A stretch of 64,000 nt of DNA. Source: Terriglobales bacterium. GTDB taxonomy: Bacteria > Acidobacteriota > Terriglobia > Terriglobales > Acidobacteriaceae. The DNA lies in contig DATHMF010000006.1 in NCBI GenBank assembly GCA_035487355.1, positions 185,762-249,761 of the forward strand, read 5' to 3'. The notes under the pieces were generated by a model that saw only the letters and a program-made list of their open reading frames with translations, ran no database searches and was not told the DNA's origin. Below, in pieces: positions 35,954 to 44,602 of the stretch (the first letter of the stretch is position 1; each line of letters opens with the position of its first letter). Position numbers and translations under genes: made by a program.

Positions 35954-37408
35954 CTAGTGGAACGCCTCAAACGACTGCGAGAATTGGAATGTATTTTGCG
36001 AGACACCGCTGCACACGGGTGAGGCAAAACCCTGGTTGGGGCAACTGCCGTTATCGCGTGCCAAAGACCAGAACGCAAGCCGCGTAATGTAGCTGTTCGA
36101 TGCGGTGAAGTTCAACAACGTATTGACATCGGAAAACCTGAAGATTTCCGTGTTGGTATCGTTGACTCCGATCATGGGCGTAACCCCAATGCTCGAGCTC
36201 AGCCCAGCCGCCATCACCTGGTTGTGGGTGTTGCTGGCAGCCTGGGTTGCGCTGAGTCCCATATTGCCACCGTTGTCATTGGCCGACCCCATATCCATGG
36301 CCATGACATTGACGACATCGGGATTGAATCCAGCCTGATGCGCGGCGGCAAGCAGATCGGTGCCCGCAGTGACAAGCCCACTGGAAAGAACCGGCAGCGT
36401 TAAAGAGATGGTCAGATTGCCATTCGCCCTCTTCAGCCCCGCCAATGCCTGCATGAGCACGGACGCGTTGACCCCGCCTTCGATATCGAAGTCGAGCCCT
36501 GCCGGATGGTAGGTGTTGACCACCGCCTGGTACATCGCCTGCGCTGAACCCGCGTTACCGCACGAGCTCAGAACAGAGCCGTTCGCTCCACCAAAGGCGA
36601 TGTAGACGGTTACCCCATTCGACTGCAACTGGCTGATTGCGGTCGCGACCGGTGTTCCATTCGGGAAGGTTGTTCCGCCAAGCCCGCCCCAAACCGCGGT
36701 GCAACCACCATCCACCATAAACGCAAGTGTGATGGCTTTCAGACCAGCCTGCTGCGCCATGCTCACTACCTGTTCGCCCACAGCCAGACTGATGTCGTCA
36801 TACGGCGCGAATACCTTGCTGCCACCACCGCCGCCTCCTCCACCACCTTTGCCTGTGGTTACGTTGACCGCGGCGCTCCTGCCAGAGCTGCCCGCAGGAT
36901 CCACTGCGGCGACTGTGAAGCTGTAGGTGGTCTGCGCTGCGAGACCAGTCACAGTGAAGCTGGTACCGCCCGCGGTCCCAACAGAATTCCCATTTCGAAA
37001 TACTGTGTAACCGGTCACGGTGCAATTAGAAGCTGCGGTAGATGCATGCCAGCTCAAGTTTGTACTGGATCCTGTGGTCCCCGAAGCTGATAGTCCCGTG
37101 GGCACCGAGGGAAGGGTGGAACAACTGCTGCAAACCCCGACTGAAGTCCACGGTTGGCCGCTACCCGCGGGACCGCTATGCGTGGCAGGGTCGTCACCTA
37201 GCGTCCACCAATTGTTCTTGTAGTTAACTCCATTACGGCTCACTAGGTTTCCGGGAGCACTGTACACGGTAGTTGGATTCCAAGCTGGCCCGCAACCACT
37301 GCCGGCACTGGGCGCCTGTGCGGAAGTTTGCGCTGAACTAGCCAGCGGGAGGAGGAGCAGCAGCAACAGAATGCAAGTGCTCACAATAATCAGGGGAGTC
37401 CTCTTCAT
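35954..37408 (-). CDS. Secreted GH18-family glycosidase with CBM5/12-like domain and FN3
   Basis: 484 residues from the ATG at 37408 (AAGGAG seven bases upstream). Order: signal peptide (about 1-26), CBM5/12-like domain (CGPAWNPTTVYSAPGNLVSRNG...NNWW), FN3 domain (SVPTGLSASGTTGSSTNLSW...), Gly-rich linker, GH18-type barrel starting FAPYDDISLAVGEQV. The catalytic motif is AGLD-F-D-I-E310 with Glu intact. Front modules are close to those of the downstream paralogue, but the barrel sequence differs clearly; it resembles chitinases of the YYFDDI/FAPYVD type. Upstream lie a good promoter and palindromes. Confidence 0.9.
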   Translation of the reverse strand: MKRTPLIIVSTCILLLLLLLPLASSAQTSAQAPSAGSGCGPAWNPTTVYSAPGNLVSRNGVNYKNNWWTLGDDPATHSGPAGSGQPWTSVGVCSSCSTLPSVPTGLSASGTTGSSTNLSWHASTAASNCTVTGYTVFRNGNSVGTAGGTSFTVTGLAAQTTYSFTVAAVDPAGSSGRSAAVNVTTGKGGGGGGGGGSKVFAPYDDISLAVGEQVVSMAQQAGLKAITLAFMVDGGCTAVWGGLGGTTFPNGTPVATAISQLQSNGVTVYIAFGGANGSVLSSCGNAGSAQAMYQAVVNTYHPAGLDFDIEGGVNASVLMQALAGLKRANGNLTISLTLPVLSSGLVTAGTDLLAAAHQAGFNPDVVNVMAMDMGSANDNGGNMGLSATQAASNTHNQVMAAGLSSSIGVTPMIGVNDTNTEIFRFSDVNTLLNFTASNSYITRLAFWSLARDNGSCPNQGFASPVCSGVSQNTFQFSQSFEAFH

Positions 37409-37470
37409 GGTTAAGCTCCTTGGGCGGTTATCCACCCGGTTTTTGTAAGTTTTCTACAGCCAACAAAATA
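37328..37470 (-). repeat. 143-bp near-identical leader repeat, copy B
   Basis: Partner of 35803-35945, covering the leader and signal-peptide codons of the 35954 gene. The identity ends at about 37470, just outside the ribosome-site region. Confidence 0.85.
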
Positions 37471-37541
37471 TCTTTTTCGGCCAATGGGATAAGTACAAGT
37501 TCCTACCGGTTCGCCTTGGATCATTAAGAAATTTCATAATG

Positions 37542-37600
37542 TGCTCTATAGCACTATGGAATTGGACTGACATCGTATAAAGGAACATTGCGCATGTCAA
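37542..37600 (-). promoter_or_regulatory. Promoter and palindrome upstream of the GH18 tandem
   Basis: Minus strand: TTGACA (37595-37600), 17-bp spacer, TACGAT (37572-37577). About 12-23 bp past the predicted transcription start lies TGCTATAGAGCA (37542-37553), matching the site at 23289-23300 at 11 of 12 bases. Confidence 0.6.
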
Positions 37601-37650
37601 TACCTAAATTTGGCGGCTAGCGAGAGAGCCTGCAGAGTTCGGCATTCTAT

Positions 37651-37662
37651 TGCTATATAGCA
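37651..37662. promoter_or_regulatory. Perfect palindrome TGCTATATAGCA
   Basis: A 12-bp perfect inverted repeat in the gap between the GH18 tandem and the TetR gene. It matches the site overlapping the chitinase -10 at 23364 at 11 of 12 bases. Confidence 0.5.
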
Positions 37663-37754
37663 TTATGTTAAAGATTAAGAAAAAGATGCGGGTTGCAGAG
37701 ATTGCACTTAAGCAGGTCTATTTCTTGAGGCATATATCTAAGGCTGGGTCGAGG

Positions 37755-38402
37755 CTACGCTCGCTCGCCAGGCGAAATCACCACGCCATCCATCACTACT
37801 CTACAAAGATGATTGATAAATTCCTCGGAAAGTGGAGCATAGCGAATAAGAAAACGAAAGTAGATCGCTCCGTAGAGCGCGTCGAGCAGAAGATCCATAT
37901 TGAGGCTGCGGGGTAATTCTCCCCGCTTCATGCCGCGCCGCAATGTTTCGTAGGCTTCTTGGCGGCGGGGCCGCATGAACCGGCCTCGGAAAGCATGAAT
38001 GAGTTCGGGATCGGATTGTCCTCCACCGATGAGGGCAGCAACGATGCGTCCTTCCCTTCCGCGCAGCACGCGTACCAGTTGTTTCATCTGCAGGTTCATG
38101 TCAGTGCGGACAGAACCTGTATCCGGGAACCGAAGCTTCGCATCAGTCATCGAGAAAAATGCATCGGCTACCAGGGCCGCCTTGTTAGGCCACCAGCGGT
38201 AGACAGTCGCTTTGCCGACGTTGGCGTCGGCGGCGATGGCTTCAATGGAAAGTTCCGGAAAGCCTGTTTCCCGCAGCAGTTTCAACGTGCTTTGCAGAAT
38301 GGCCCGCCGGGATTGCTCACAGCGAGGGCGGCCAGGTGTACGTCTGGTTTGCGTTCCGTTGCTCGCCGCACCATTCACCGCGGCATAACCCAGTTGCTGC
38401 AT
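37755..38402 (-). CDS. TetR-family transcriptional regulator
   Basis: 215 residues: N-terminal HTH (about 28-75; RRAILQSTLKLLRETGFPELSIEAIAADANVGKATVYRWWPNKAALVADAF) and a TetR_C_16-like ligand/dimer domain. It is divergent from the RND efflux operon across 121 bp, so control of that operon is the natural expectation. I found no clear inverted repeat in the shared gap. The ribosome site before ATG is weak. The C-terminal text LLLDALYGAIYFRFLIRY is typical of regulators of drug-efflux genes. Confidence 0.88.
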   Translation of the reverse strand: MQQLGYAAVNGAASNGTQTRRTPGRPRCEQSRRAILQSTLKLLRETGFPELSIEAIAADANVGKATVYRWWPNKAALVADAFFSMTDAKLRFPDTGSVRTDMNLQMKQLVRVLRGREGRIVAALIGGGQSDPELIHAFRGRFMRPRRQEAYETLRRGMKRGELPRSLNMDLLLDALYGAIYFRFLIRYAPLSEEFINHLCRVVMDGVVISPGERA

Positions 38403-38523
38403 TTAGCAACATTATCATAAAATCTAGAAATTGAATCCGATACGTTCTGTTTCTGATCTATTCCCGTAATCCCGGACTTAAAGACTTCGGGCTGTAGTTT
38501 CCTATCACAGGGGCTCACCAGCG

Positions 38524-41500
38524 ATGTGGATCGTAAAGTTAGCGCTACGGCGGCCGTATACCTTCATTGTGATGGCGCTGGTCATCATTCTCCTGACGCC
38601 ACTGGTGGTTATTCGCACACCCACCGACATCTTCCCTGACATTAATATTCCCGTCATCAGCGTCGTCTGGAATTACGGCGGCCTGGCGCCCAGGGAAATG
38701 GCGGACCGCGTTGTCAGCGTGGCCGAACGCGGCATCACCATTACCGTCAATGATATCGAGCATATCGAATCGCAATCGCTCAACGGAGTCGGCGTAATCA
38801 AGATTTTTTTTCGGCCGGGCACGAACGTTCAACTGGCCCTCTCGCAAGTCACGGCGATCATGCAGACGGCCACGCGCCAGTTGCCCACGGGGACTACGCC
38901 GCCGCTGATCGTTACCTACACGGCTTCTTCGACGCCTATTATCCAGCTTGGATTGAGCAGCAAGACACTCGGAGAGCAGGATTTGTTCGACCTGGGCAAT
39001 TATTTTCTGCGTTCACAACTTGCGACGGTGCAAGGCGCGTCACTGCCCTTCCCGTATGGCGGCAAACAACGCCAGATCCAGGTGGACCTTGATCTTCCCA
39101 AACTTCAAGCCTACGGACTGGCGCCCATTGACATTGTCAATGCAGTGAATGCGCAAAACCTCACTCTGCCCTCAGGCACGACGAAAATTGGCTCTTTGGA
39201 ATACCCGGTCGAGATGAACGGCACTCCGGAGACAATCGAACAGTTAAATGATTTGCCGGTAAAAACAGTGAACGGCTCCACGCTGTATATGCGCGATGTG
39301 GCCCACGTCCGCGACGGTTTTTCGCCTCAGACAAATATTGTTCGCCAGGATGGCACTCGCGGCGCGCTGATGTCGGTCATGAAGATTGGCACAGCCTCGA
39401 CGCTGGATATTATCAACTCTGTCAAAAACGTGGTCCCAATTGCTGCCCAGTCCCTGCCGCGAGAGCTGCAGATCAAGCCCTTGTTCGATCAATCGTTGTT
39501 TGTGCGGGCCTCCATCACCAACGTAATGCGCGAGGCTGCGACTGCCGCGTTGTTGACCGCGGCCATGATCCTGCTCTTTCTTGGGGATTGGCGTCCGACC
39601 ATCGTTATTACAGTTTCCATTCCGCTCTCAATTGCCGTTTCGGTAATTTTGTTGAGTGCGCTGGGTGAGACCATCAACATCATGACGCTGGGTGGGCTGG
39701 CGCTGGCGGTGGGTATCCTGGTCGATGACGCCACGGTGGAAATTGAAAATATCGAGCGCAACCTTGCCATGGGCAAGGAGATGAAACCGGCGATTCTGGA
39801 TGGCGCTCAGCAGATCGCGGTGCCGGCCTTTGTTTCCACGCTCTGTATTTGTATCGTATTCGTGCCCATGTTTTTCCTGACGGGTGTCGCAAAGTTCCTA
39901 TTCGTGCCGCTGGCGGAAGCAGTGGTATTCGCGATGCTCGCCTCTTATTTCCTCTCGCGGACCCTGATTCCTACGCTGGTGATGTACATCATGCGCGGCC
40001 ATGAGCACAGAGGCAACGTTCCCAAAACTGCTCTGGGCCGCTTTCAACGTGGCTTTGAGCGGGCATTCGAGAGATTTCGCTGTTCCTACGAACAACTCCT
40101 GGAAACCGCGATTGAGCACCGCAAGCTTTTCGCAACTGGTTTTGCAGCCTTCTGTGTACTTTCGCTCGGGCTGGTGTTTTTTCTGGGACAGGATTTCTTC
40201 CCCTCTGTGGATGCCGGTCTGATCCGCTTGCATGTTCGCGCTCGGCCGGGGTTGAGAGTGGAAGAGACAGCACGGCTTTGCGATCAGGTTGAGCAGGTTT
40301 TGCGGCAAGAGATACCGGCAGAAGAAGTGCAAACCATTCTGGATAACATCGGCCTGCCCTATTCCGGCCTCAATCTTTCCTACAGCAATTCGGGGGTCAT
40401 CGGCACCAGCGATGCCGAGATCCAAATTGCACTTAATCCTGAGCACCATCATTCGACCGCAGCTTACGTGAAGCAACTGCGCGAAGAGTTGCCGCACAAA
40501 TTTCCTGGCGTAGAGTTCTTCTTTCAGCCCGCGGACATCGTGAGCCAGATTTTGAACTTTGGTTTGCCGGCGCCGATTGATATACAGCTTGTGGGCAATG
40601 ACTTAGACAAGAACTACGTGATTGCACAGCAGATTGCCAACCGCATGCGGCACATTCCGGGTGCGGCTGACGTACACGTGCAGCAGGTCATGGACCTTCC
40701 CACTCTGCGTATGGATATTGACCGCACGCGGGTGGCCCAGGTTGGCATGAATGCTCGCGACGTTGCGCAAAGCGTCCTGGTAACACTGAGCGGCAGCGCC
40801 CAGACAACCCCGAACTACTGGCTCAATCCCAAAAACGGCGTTACCTATTCGGTTGCAGTGCAGACACCACAGTATCGGATAACTTCTCTGCAAGACCTGT
40901 TGAATACGCCGGTCAACGATCCGGCAGCACAATCCCCACAGGTGCTCAGCAACCTGGTAACGGTGTCGCCGACTGCGCGCCCGGCGGTGGTGAATCACTA
41001 CAACGTGCAACCTGTGATCGACGTCTACGCCACCACACAAGGCCGCGACCTCGGCGCCGTGGCTGCTGACACCATGAAAGTTCTGCAACCGTTTCGCGAG
41101 AATTTACCTCGCGGTACCCGCCTGATTGTTCGCGGGCAGGTGGAGACGATGAAATCATCTTTCTTCGGCTTGAGCATTGGTCTACTCATGGCCATTGTGC
41201 TGGTGTATCTGCTCATTGTGGTGAATTTCCAGTCCTGGCTTGATCCGTTCATCATCATTACTGCACTGCCCGGAGCGCTGGCCGGTATCGCCTGGATGCT
41301 GTTTCTCACACACACTACCTTGAGTGTCCCTTCACTTACCGGCGCGGTAATGTGCATGGGAGTGGCCACAGCAAACTCAATTCTTATGGTCTCGTTCGCA
41401 CGCGATCAGATGCAGTTGGGCGTCTCGCCATTACATGCGGCTGTGCAAGCAGGCTTTACACGGGTTCGGCCCGTACTCATGACCGCCCTGGCGATGATAA

Positions 41501-41691
41501 TCGGCATGCTTCCTATGGCGCTGGGCTATGGCGAAGGCGGTGAACAGAACGCTCCGCTCGGACGCGCCGTCATTGGCGGGTTGATGTTCGCAACCGTAGC
41601 AACACTGTTCTTCGTACCTTCGGTTTTCGCAATCATTCACGGCCGCAGGCAAACGCTGCCGCTGGAAACGAAAGAAGCTGATTCGAATTAG
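38524..41691 (+). CDS. RND efflux permease (AcrB/MMPL-type)
   Basis: 1055-residue inner-membrane proton-driven exporter. N-terminal helix LRRPYTFIVMALVIILL and TPTDIFPDINIPVISVVW are typical. The proton-relay aspartates lie in LALAVGILVDDATVEIENIERN. The second half repeats the fold (FFLGQDFFPSVDAGLIRLHVRARPG; MCMGVATANSILMVSFARDQ). Within the family it resembles the subgroup of short-loop heavy-metal/solvent or HAE2-like pumps rather than AcrB itself; substrate is unknown. First gene of a pump operon: permease, fusion protein, outer-membrane channel. The stop overlaps an upstream GTG of the next gene. Confidence 0.92.
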   Translation: MWIVKLALRRPYTFIVMALVIILLTPLVVIRTPTDIFPDINIPVISVVWNYGGLAPREMADRVVSVAERGITITVNDIEHIESQSLNGVGVIKIFFRPGTNVQLALSQVTAIMQTATRQLPTGTTPPLIVTYTASSTPIIQLGLSSKTLGEQDLFDLGNYFLRSQLATVQGASLPFPYGGKQRQIQVDLDLPKLQAYGLAPIDIVNAVNAQNLTLPSGTTKIGSLEYPVEMNGTPETIEQLNDLPVKTVNGSTLYMRDVAHVRDGFSPQTNIVRQDGTRGALMSVMKIGTASTLDIINSVKNVVPIAAQSLPRELQIKPLFDQSLFVRASITNVMREAATAALLTAAMILLFLGDWRPTIVITVSIPLSIAVSVILLSALGETINIMTLGGLALAVGILVDDATVEIENIERNLAMGKEMKPAILDGAQQIAVPAFVSTLCICIVFVPMFFLTGVAKFLFVPLAEAVVFAMLASYFLSRTLIPTLVMYIMRGHEHRGNVPKTALGRFQRGFERAFERFRCSYEQLLETAIEHRKLFATGFAAFCVLSLGLVFFLGQDFFPSVDAGLIRLHVRARPGLRVEETARLCDQVEQVLRQEIPAEEVQTILDNIGLPYSGLNLSYSNSGVIGTSDAEIQIALNPEHHHSTAAYVKQLREELPHKFPGVEFFFQPADIVSQILNFGLPAPIDIQLVGNDLDKNYVIAQQIANRMRHIPGAADVHVQQVMDLPTLRMDIDRTRVAQVGMNARDVAQSVLVTLSGSAQTTPNYWLNPKNGVTYSVAVQTPQYRITSLQDLLNTPVNDPAAQSPQVLSNLVTVSPTARPAVVNHYNVQPVIDVYATTQGRDLGAVAADTMKVLQPFRENLPRGTRLIVRGQVETMKSSFFGLSIGLLMAIVLVYLLIVVNFQSWLDPFIIITALPGALAGIAWMLFLTHTTLSVPSLTGAVMCMGVATANSILMVSFARDQMQLGVSPLHAAVQAGFTRVRPVLMTALAMIIGMLPMALGYGEGGEQNAPLGRAVIGGLMFATVATLFFVPSVFAIIHGRRQTLPLETKEADSN

Positions 41692-41702
41692 TGAGAGAAT
41701 CA

Positions 41703-42947
41703 ATGATGGAACCGGAAATAGATACCGTGCAGTCTTACGAAACAGAACCACATCGCATTCCGCCCGCGATCGAGCCTTGTCCTGATCTGCCGCCGGCCTC
41801 TCCGCGCCGCGCCAGGCTGATTGTAGCGGTGGTTTTGTCGGTACTTTTTGTCGCGGGCTTGATCACACTGTTGGAGCGGCTTTCGGAACGGTACGCACTC
41901 GCGAAAGAGACCGAGAGGAGTTCGGTGCCAACGGTTGCGTTTGTACATCCTGTTGCCGAGCCAGCGGATGAAGAGCTTGTGCTGCCAGGCACATTGCAGG
42001 CCTATGAGGAATCGCCCATCTACGCGCGTACGAACGGATATCTGCTCCACTGGTACAAGGACATCGGCAGCAAAGTCAATAAAGGTGAGCTGCTGGCCCA
42101 GATTGATACGCCCGAAGTGGACCAGGAACTATTACAAGCACGGGCGGCGCGGCAACAGACGCAGGCGCAGCTTCAGTTGGCCCAGATATCTTCCCAGCGC
42201 TGGGAAAACTTGCGCAAGAGCGACTCGGTCTCGCAACAGGAAGCTGACCAGCAAACCAGCGGATATCAGCAAAGCCAGGCCAACCTCGCCGCCGCGGATG
42301 CCAACGTCCGCCGGCTTGAGCAGCTCGAATCGTTCAAGAATGTTTATGCTCCCTTTTCCGGCGTTCTGACCAAACGCAATGTTGATATAGGCACGCTCAT
42401 CAACGCAGGCGCGGGTGGGCGTGAGATGTTTGACGTGGCCAAGGTTGATACTTTGCGCGTGTATGTGGATGTGCCGCAAACGTACGCACTGGCGGTCAAG
42501 ACCGGAACCACGGCAAATGTCACGCTGCAGGAATTGCCCGGACAAAAATTTGAAGGAAAAGTAACGCGCACAGCCAATGCAATTGATACGACTACGCGCA
42601 CTCTGCTCACAGAGGTGGACGTTCCCAATTCAGAGACGCGTCTGCTGCCGGGTTCATTCGGACAAGTCCATTTTGGAGTCGCCAACTACACGCCAGAGGC
42701 GAGAAAAGTCACCATCCCAGTCAACGCTATGCTCTTCCGTTCAGAGGGCCCGCGGGTCGCAGTGATAGGCGACGATGGCAAAGTTCAACTGCGCCCGATT
42801 TTGATTGGACGCGATTACGGCGCCACGCTGGAGATTGTTAATGGCTTGAGCGCGACGGACCGGGTCATTATTAATCCTTCCGATTCCCTCGAAAACGGGC
42901 AGCAGGTAAACGCGGTTACTCCCAACGATGGAGTACAAAAGAAATGA
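41703..42947 (+). CDS. RND periplasmic adaptor (membrane fusion protein)
   Basis: 414 residues from the ATG at 41703; GTG at 41691, overlapping the permease stop, is an alternative. One N-terminal TM (RLIVAVVLSVLFVAGLITLL) and then the lipoyl half-motifs (YARTNGYLLHWYKDIGSKVNKGELLAQIDTPEVDQEL ... NVYAPFSGVLTKRNVDIGTLI). A coiled-coil hairpin rich in Gln and Ala lies between, followed by beta-barrel and membrane-proximal domains (PQTYALAVKTGTTANVTLQELPGQKFEGKVTRTANAIDTTTRTLLTEVDVPN). It links the permease to the channel encoded next. The ATG of the next gene overlaps the stop (ATGA). Confidence 0.9.
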   Translation: MMEPEIDTVQSYETEPHRIPPAIEPCPDLPPASPRRARLIVAVVLSVLFVAGLITLLERLSERYALAKETERSSVPTVAFVHPVAEPADEELVLPGTLQAYEESPIYARTNGYLLHWYKDIGSKVNKGELLAQIDTPEVDQELLQARAARQQTQAQLQLAQISSQRWENLRKSDSVSQQEADQQTSGYQQSQANLAAADANVRRLEQLESFKNVYAPFSGVLTKRNVDIGTLINAGAGGREMFDVAKVDTLRVYVDVPQTYALAVKTGTTANVTLQELPGQKFEGKVTRTANAIDTTTRTLLTEVDVPNSETRLLPGSFGQVHFGVANYTPEARKVTIPVNAMLFRSEGPRVAVIGDDGKVQLRPILIGRDYGATLEIVNGLSATDRVIINPSDSLENGQQVNAVTPNDGVQKK

Positions 42948-44431
42948 GGCGCCGGTCGGTAGTAATCATAACGGCATTCATCAGCGCATCATTCATCGGC
43001 ACATCTCTGACCGCATATGCTGTCGGGCCGAAATATAAGCGACCGGCTGCACAGGTACCTACTGCCTGGAAGACTGGGCCGCCCTGGCAAACGGCCGCTC
43101 CGAAAGACTCCATTCCAAAGGGGGCATGGTGGGAGATCTTCAAAGACAATCAACTGAATGATTATGAACAGCAGCTCTTGAAAGCAAACCAATCGCTGGA
43201 AGCTGCCCGGCAACGGCTCGACCAGGCACGCTCGCTGGCAAGGATTGCATCAGCCGGATACTTCCCACAGCTCAATGCCGACCCAAGCGGCGCCCGGCAG
43301 CGCCTCTCTGGCAACCGCCCTGCTTTGAGTACGGTTGTGCCGACCGTACCGGTTACACAGAACAATTTTCAGCTTCCTTTTTCTCTGAGCTACGAGTTGG
43401 ATCTCTTTGGCCGCGTACGGCACAATCTTGAAGCCGCGAATGCTTCCCTGCAGGCGACGGCGGCGGACCTCGAAAATATTCAGCTTGTGCTTACGGCAGA
43501 ACTCGCAGCCGACTACTTCACGATCCACGAACTTGATTCCGAAATCCAAGTCGTACAAGAGGCAATCAAGTATCAACAAAAAGGCCTGGAGCTTGTGCAG
43601 AACCGCCACACCGGCGGCATCGCCTCCGGACTTGAAGTCGCCCAGCAAGCGGCTGTGCTCGACTCTACCGCCTCGCAGTTGCATCTGCTGCAACAGCAAC
43701 GTGATCAGTATGAGCACGCGATTGCTGTCCTGGTTGGGACTCCAGCCTCTGGTTTCAGTGTGCCCAGCGCCCCGCTCAATGCGGCAGCTCCACCTATCCC
43801 GCTGGGAGTTCCATCCGACGTGTTAGAGCGCCGGCCTGATGTTGCCACCGCCGAACGCGGTATGGCTCGCGAGAACGCGCTGGTAGGAATAGCGACTGCA
43901 GCTTTTTATCCCAACATTACGCTCTCGGGAGCTGGTGGGCTGCAAAGCCGCGCTCTGGTCTCGCTGGTTTCCGCGCCCAGTGCATTCTGGGCAGTTGGCG
44001 GAGATCTTTTACAACCCGTTTTGAATGGTGGGCGCAATCGCGCAAATCTTGCCGCCGCAAAATCGTCTTACAACGCATCAGTGGCTGACTATCGTCAGTC
44101 TGTGCTGACCGCCTTTCAGCAGGTGGAAGATGGCTTATCGGGGTTGAATGCTCTGTCGCAAGCCTCCGCGTCTCAGAATGCCGCAGTGGAAGATTCGCGC
44201 CACGCTCTGGAAATTGCCAACAATCGTTATGTTGGCGGGTTGACCTCATATCTCGATGTCATCACCGCGCAAACTACTTTGCTCTCGAACCAGCGGCTGG
44301 CGACCCAGTTACTGGGCCAGCAGATGGTCACTTCCGTCTATCTGGTCAAAGCGCTCGGCGGCGGATGGGATGCATCTCAGATCCAAAACCAGCAAGTGCA
44401 TCCTTCGGCAATACAGGCCCTGCAGCAATAG
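42944..44431 (+). CDS. TolC/NodT-family outer-membrane efflux channel
   Basis: 495 residues. Signal peptide to about residue 26 (TAYA), then VGPKYKRPAAQVPTAWK, the conserved start of mature NodT-type channels. Two OEP repeats follow, each with long Ala/Gln-rich helices (QSLEAARQRLDQARSLARIASAGYFPQLN; LERRPDVATAERGMARENALVGIATAAFYPNITLSGAGG). The usual lipobox cysteine before VGPKY is absent; the residue is Ala, so the protein is probably not lipidated. Translation is coupled to the adaptor gene by a 4-base overlap. Confidence 0.9.
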   Translation: MRRRSVVIITAFISASFIGTSLTAYAVGPKYKRPAAQVPTAWKTGPPWQTAAPKDSIPKGAWWEIFKDNQLNDYEQQLLKANQSLEAARQRLDQARSLARIASAGYFPQLNADPSGARQRLSGNRPALSTVVPTVPVTQNNFQLPFSLSYELDLFGRVRHNLEAANASLQATAADLENIQLVLTAELAADYFTIHELDSEIQVVQEAIKYQQKGLELVQNRHTGGIASGLEVAQQAAVLDSTASQLHLLQQQRDQYEHAIAVLVGTPASGFSVPSAPLNAAAPPIPLGVPSDVLERRPDVATAERGMARENALVGIATAAFYPNITLSGAGGLQSRALVSLVSAPSAFWAVGGDLLQPVLNGGRNRANLAAAKSSYNASVADYRQSVLTAFQQVEDGLSGLNALSQASASQNAAVEDSRHALEIANNRYVGGLTSYLDVITAQTTLLSNQRLATQLLGQQMVTSVYLVKALGGGWDASQIQNQQVHPSAIQALQQ

Positions 44432-44602
44432 AGCTGGGGATGATGACGGGGCTGAACGGCTAAGAGCCGGAAAAACAGAGAATTGTGGACATAAAAGTGC
44501 GACCAAGTATAATTTTCAGCATCTAAATTGTTTTGTGCGTATCGCGCAAGTCTGAAACAATTTCCTACCCCTAAACCCTAACCCTATGCACTAAGAGTGA
44601 AC

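Noticed and set aside
37650..37916. 88-codon plus-strand frame overlapping the TetR gene
   Set aside because: Largely antisense to a well-supported TetR gene; the start falls in the palindrome region without a ribosome site.
44567..44586. Telomere-like ccctaaaccctaaccctat string before the REC-flavoprotein gene
   Set aside because: Only about three imperfect units in an otherwise ordinary intergenic region; no hairpin end or replication gene nearby. Taken as chance.
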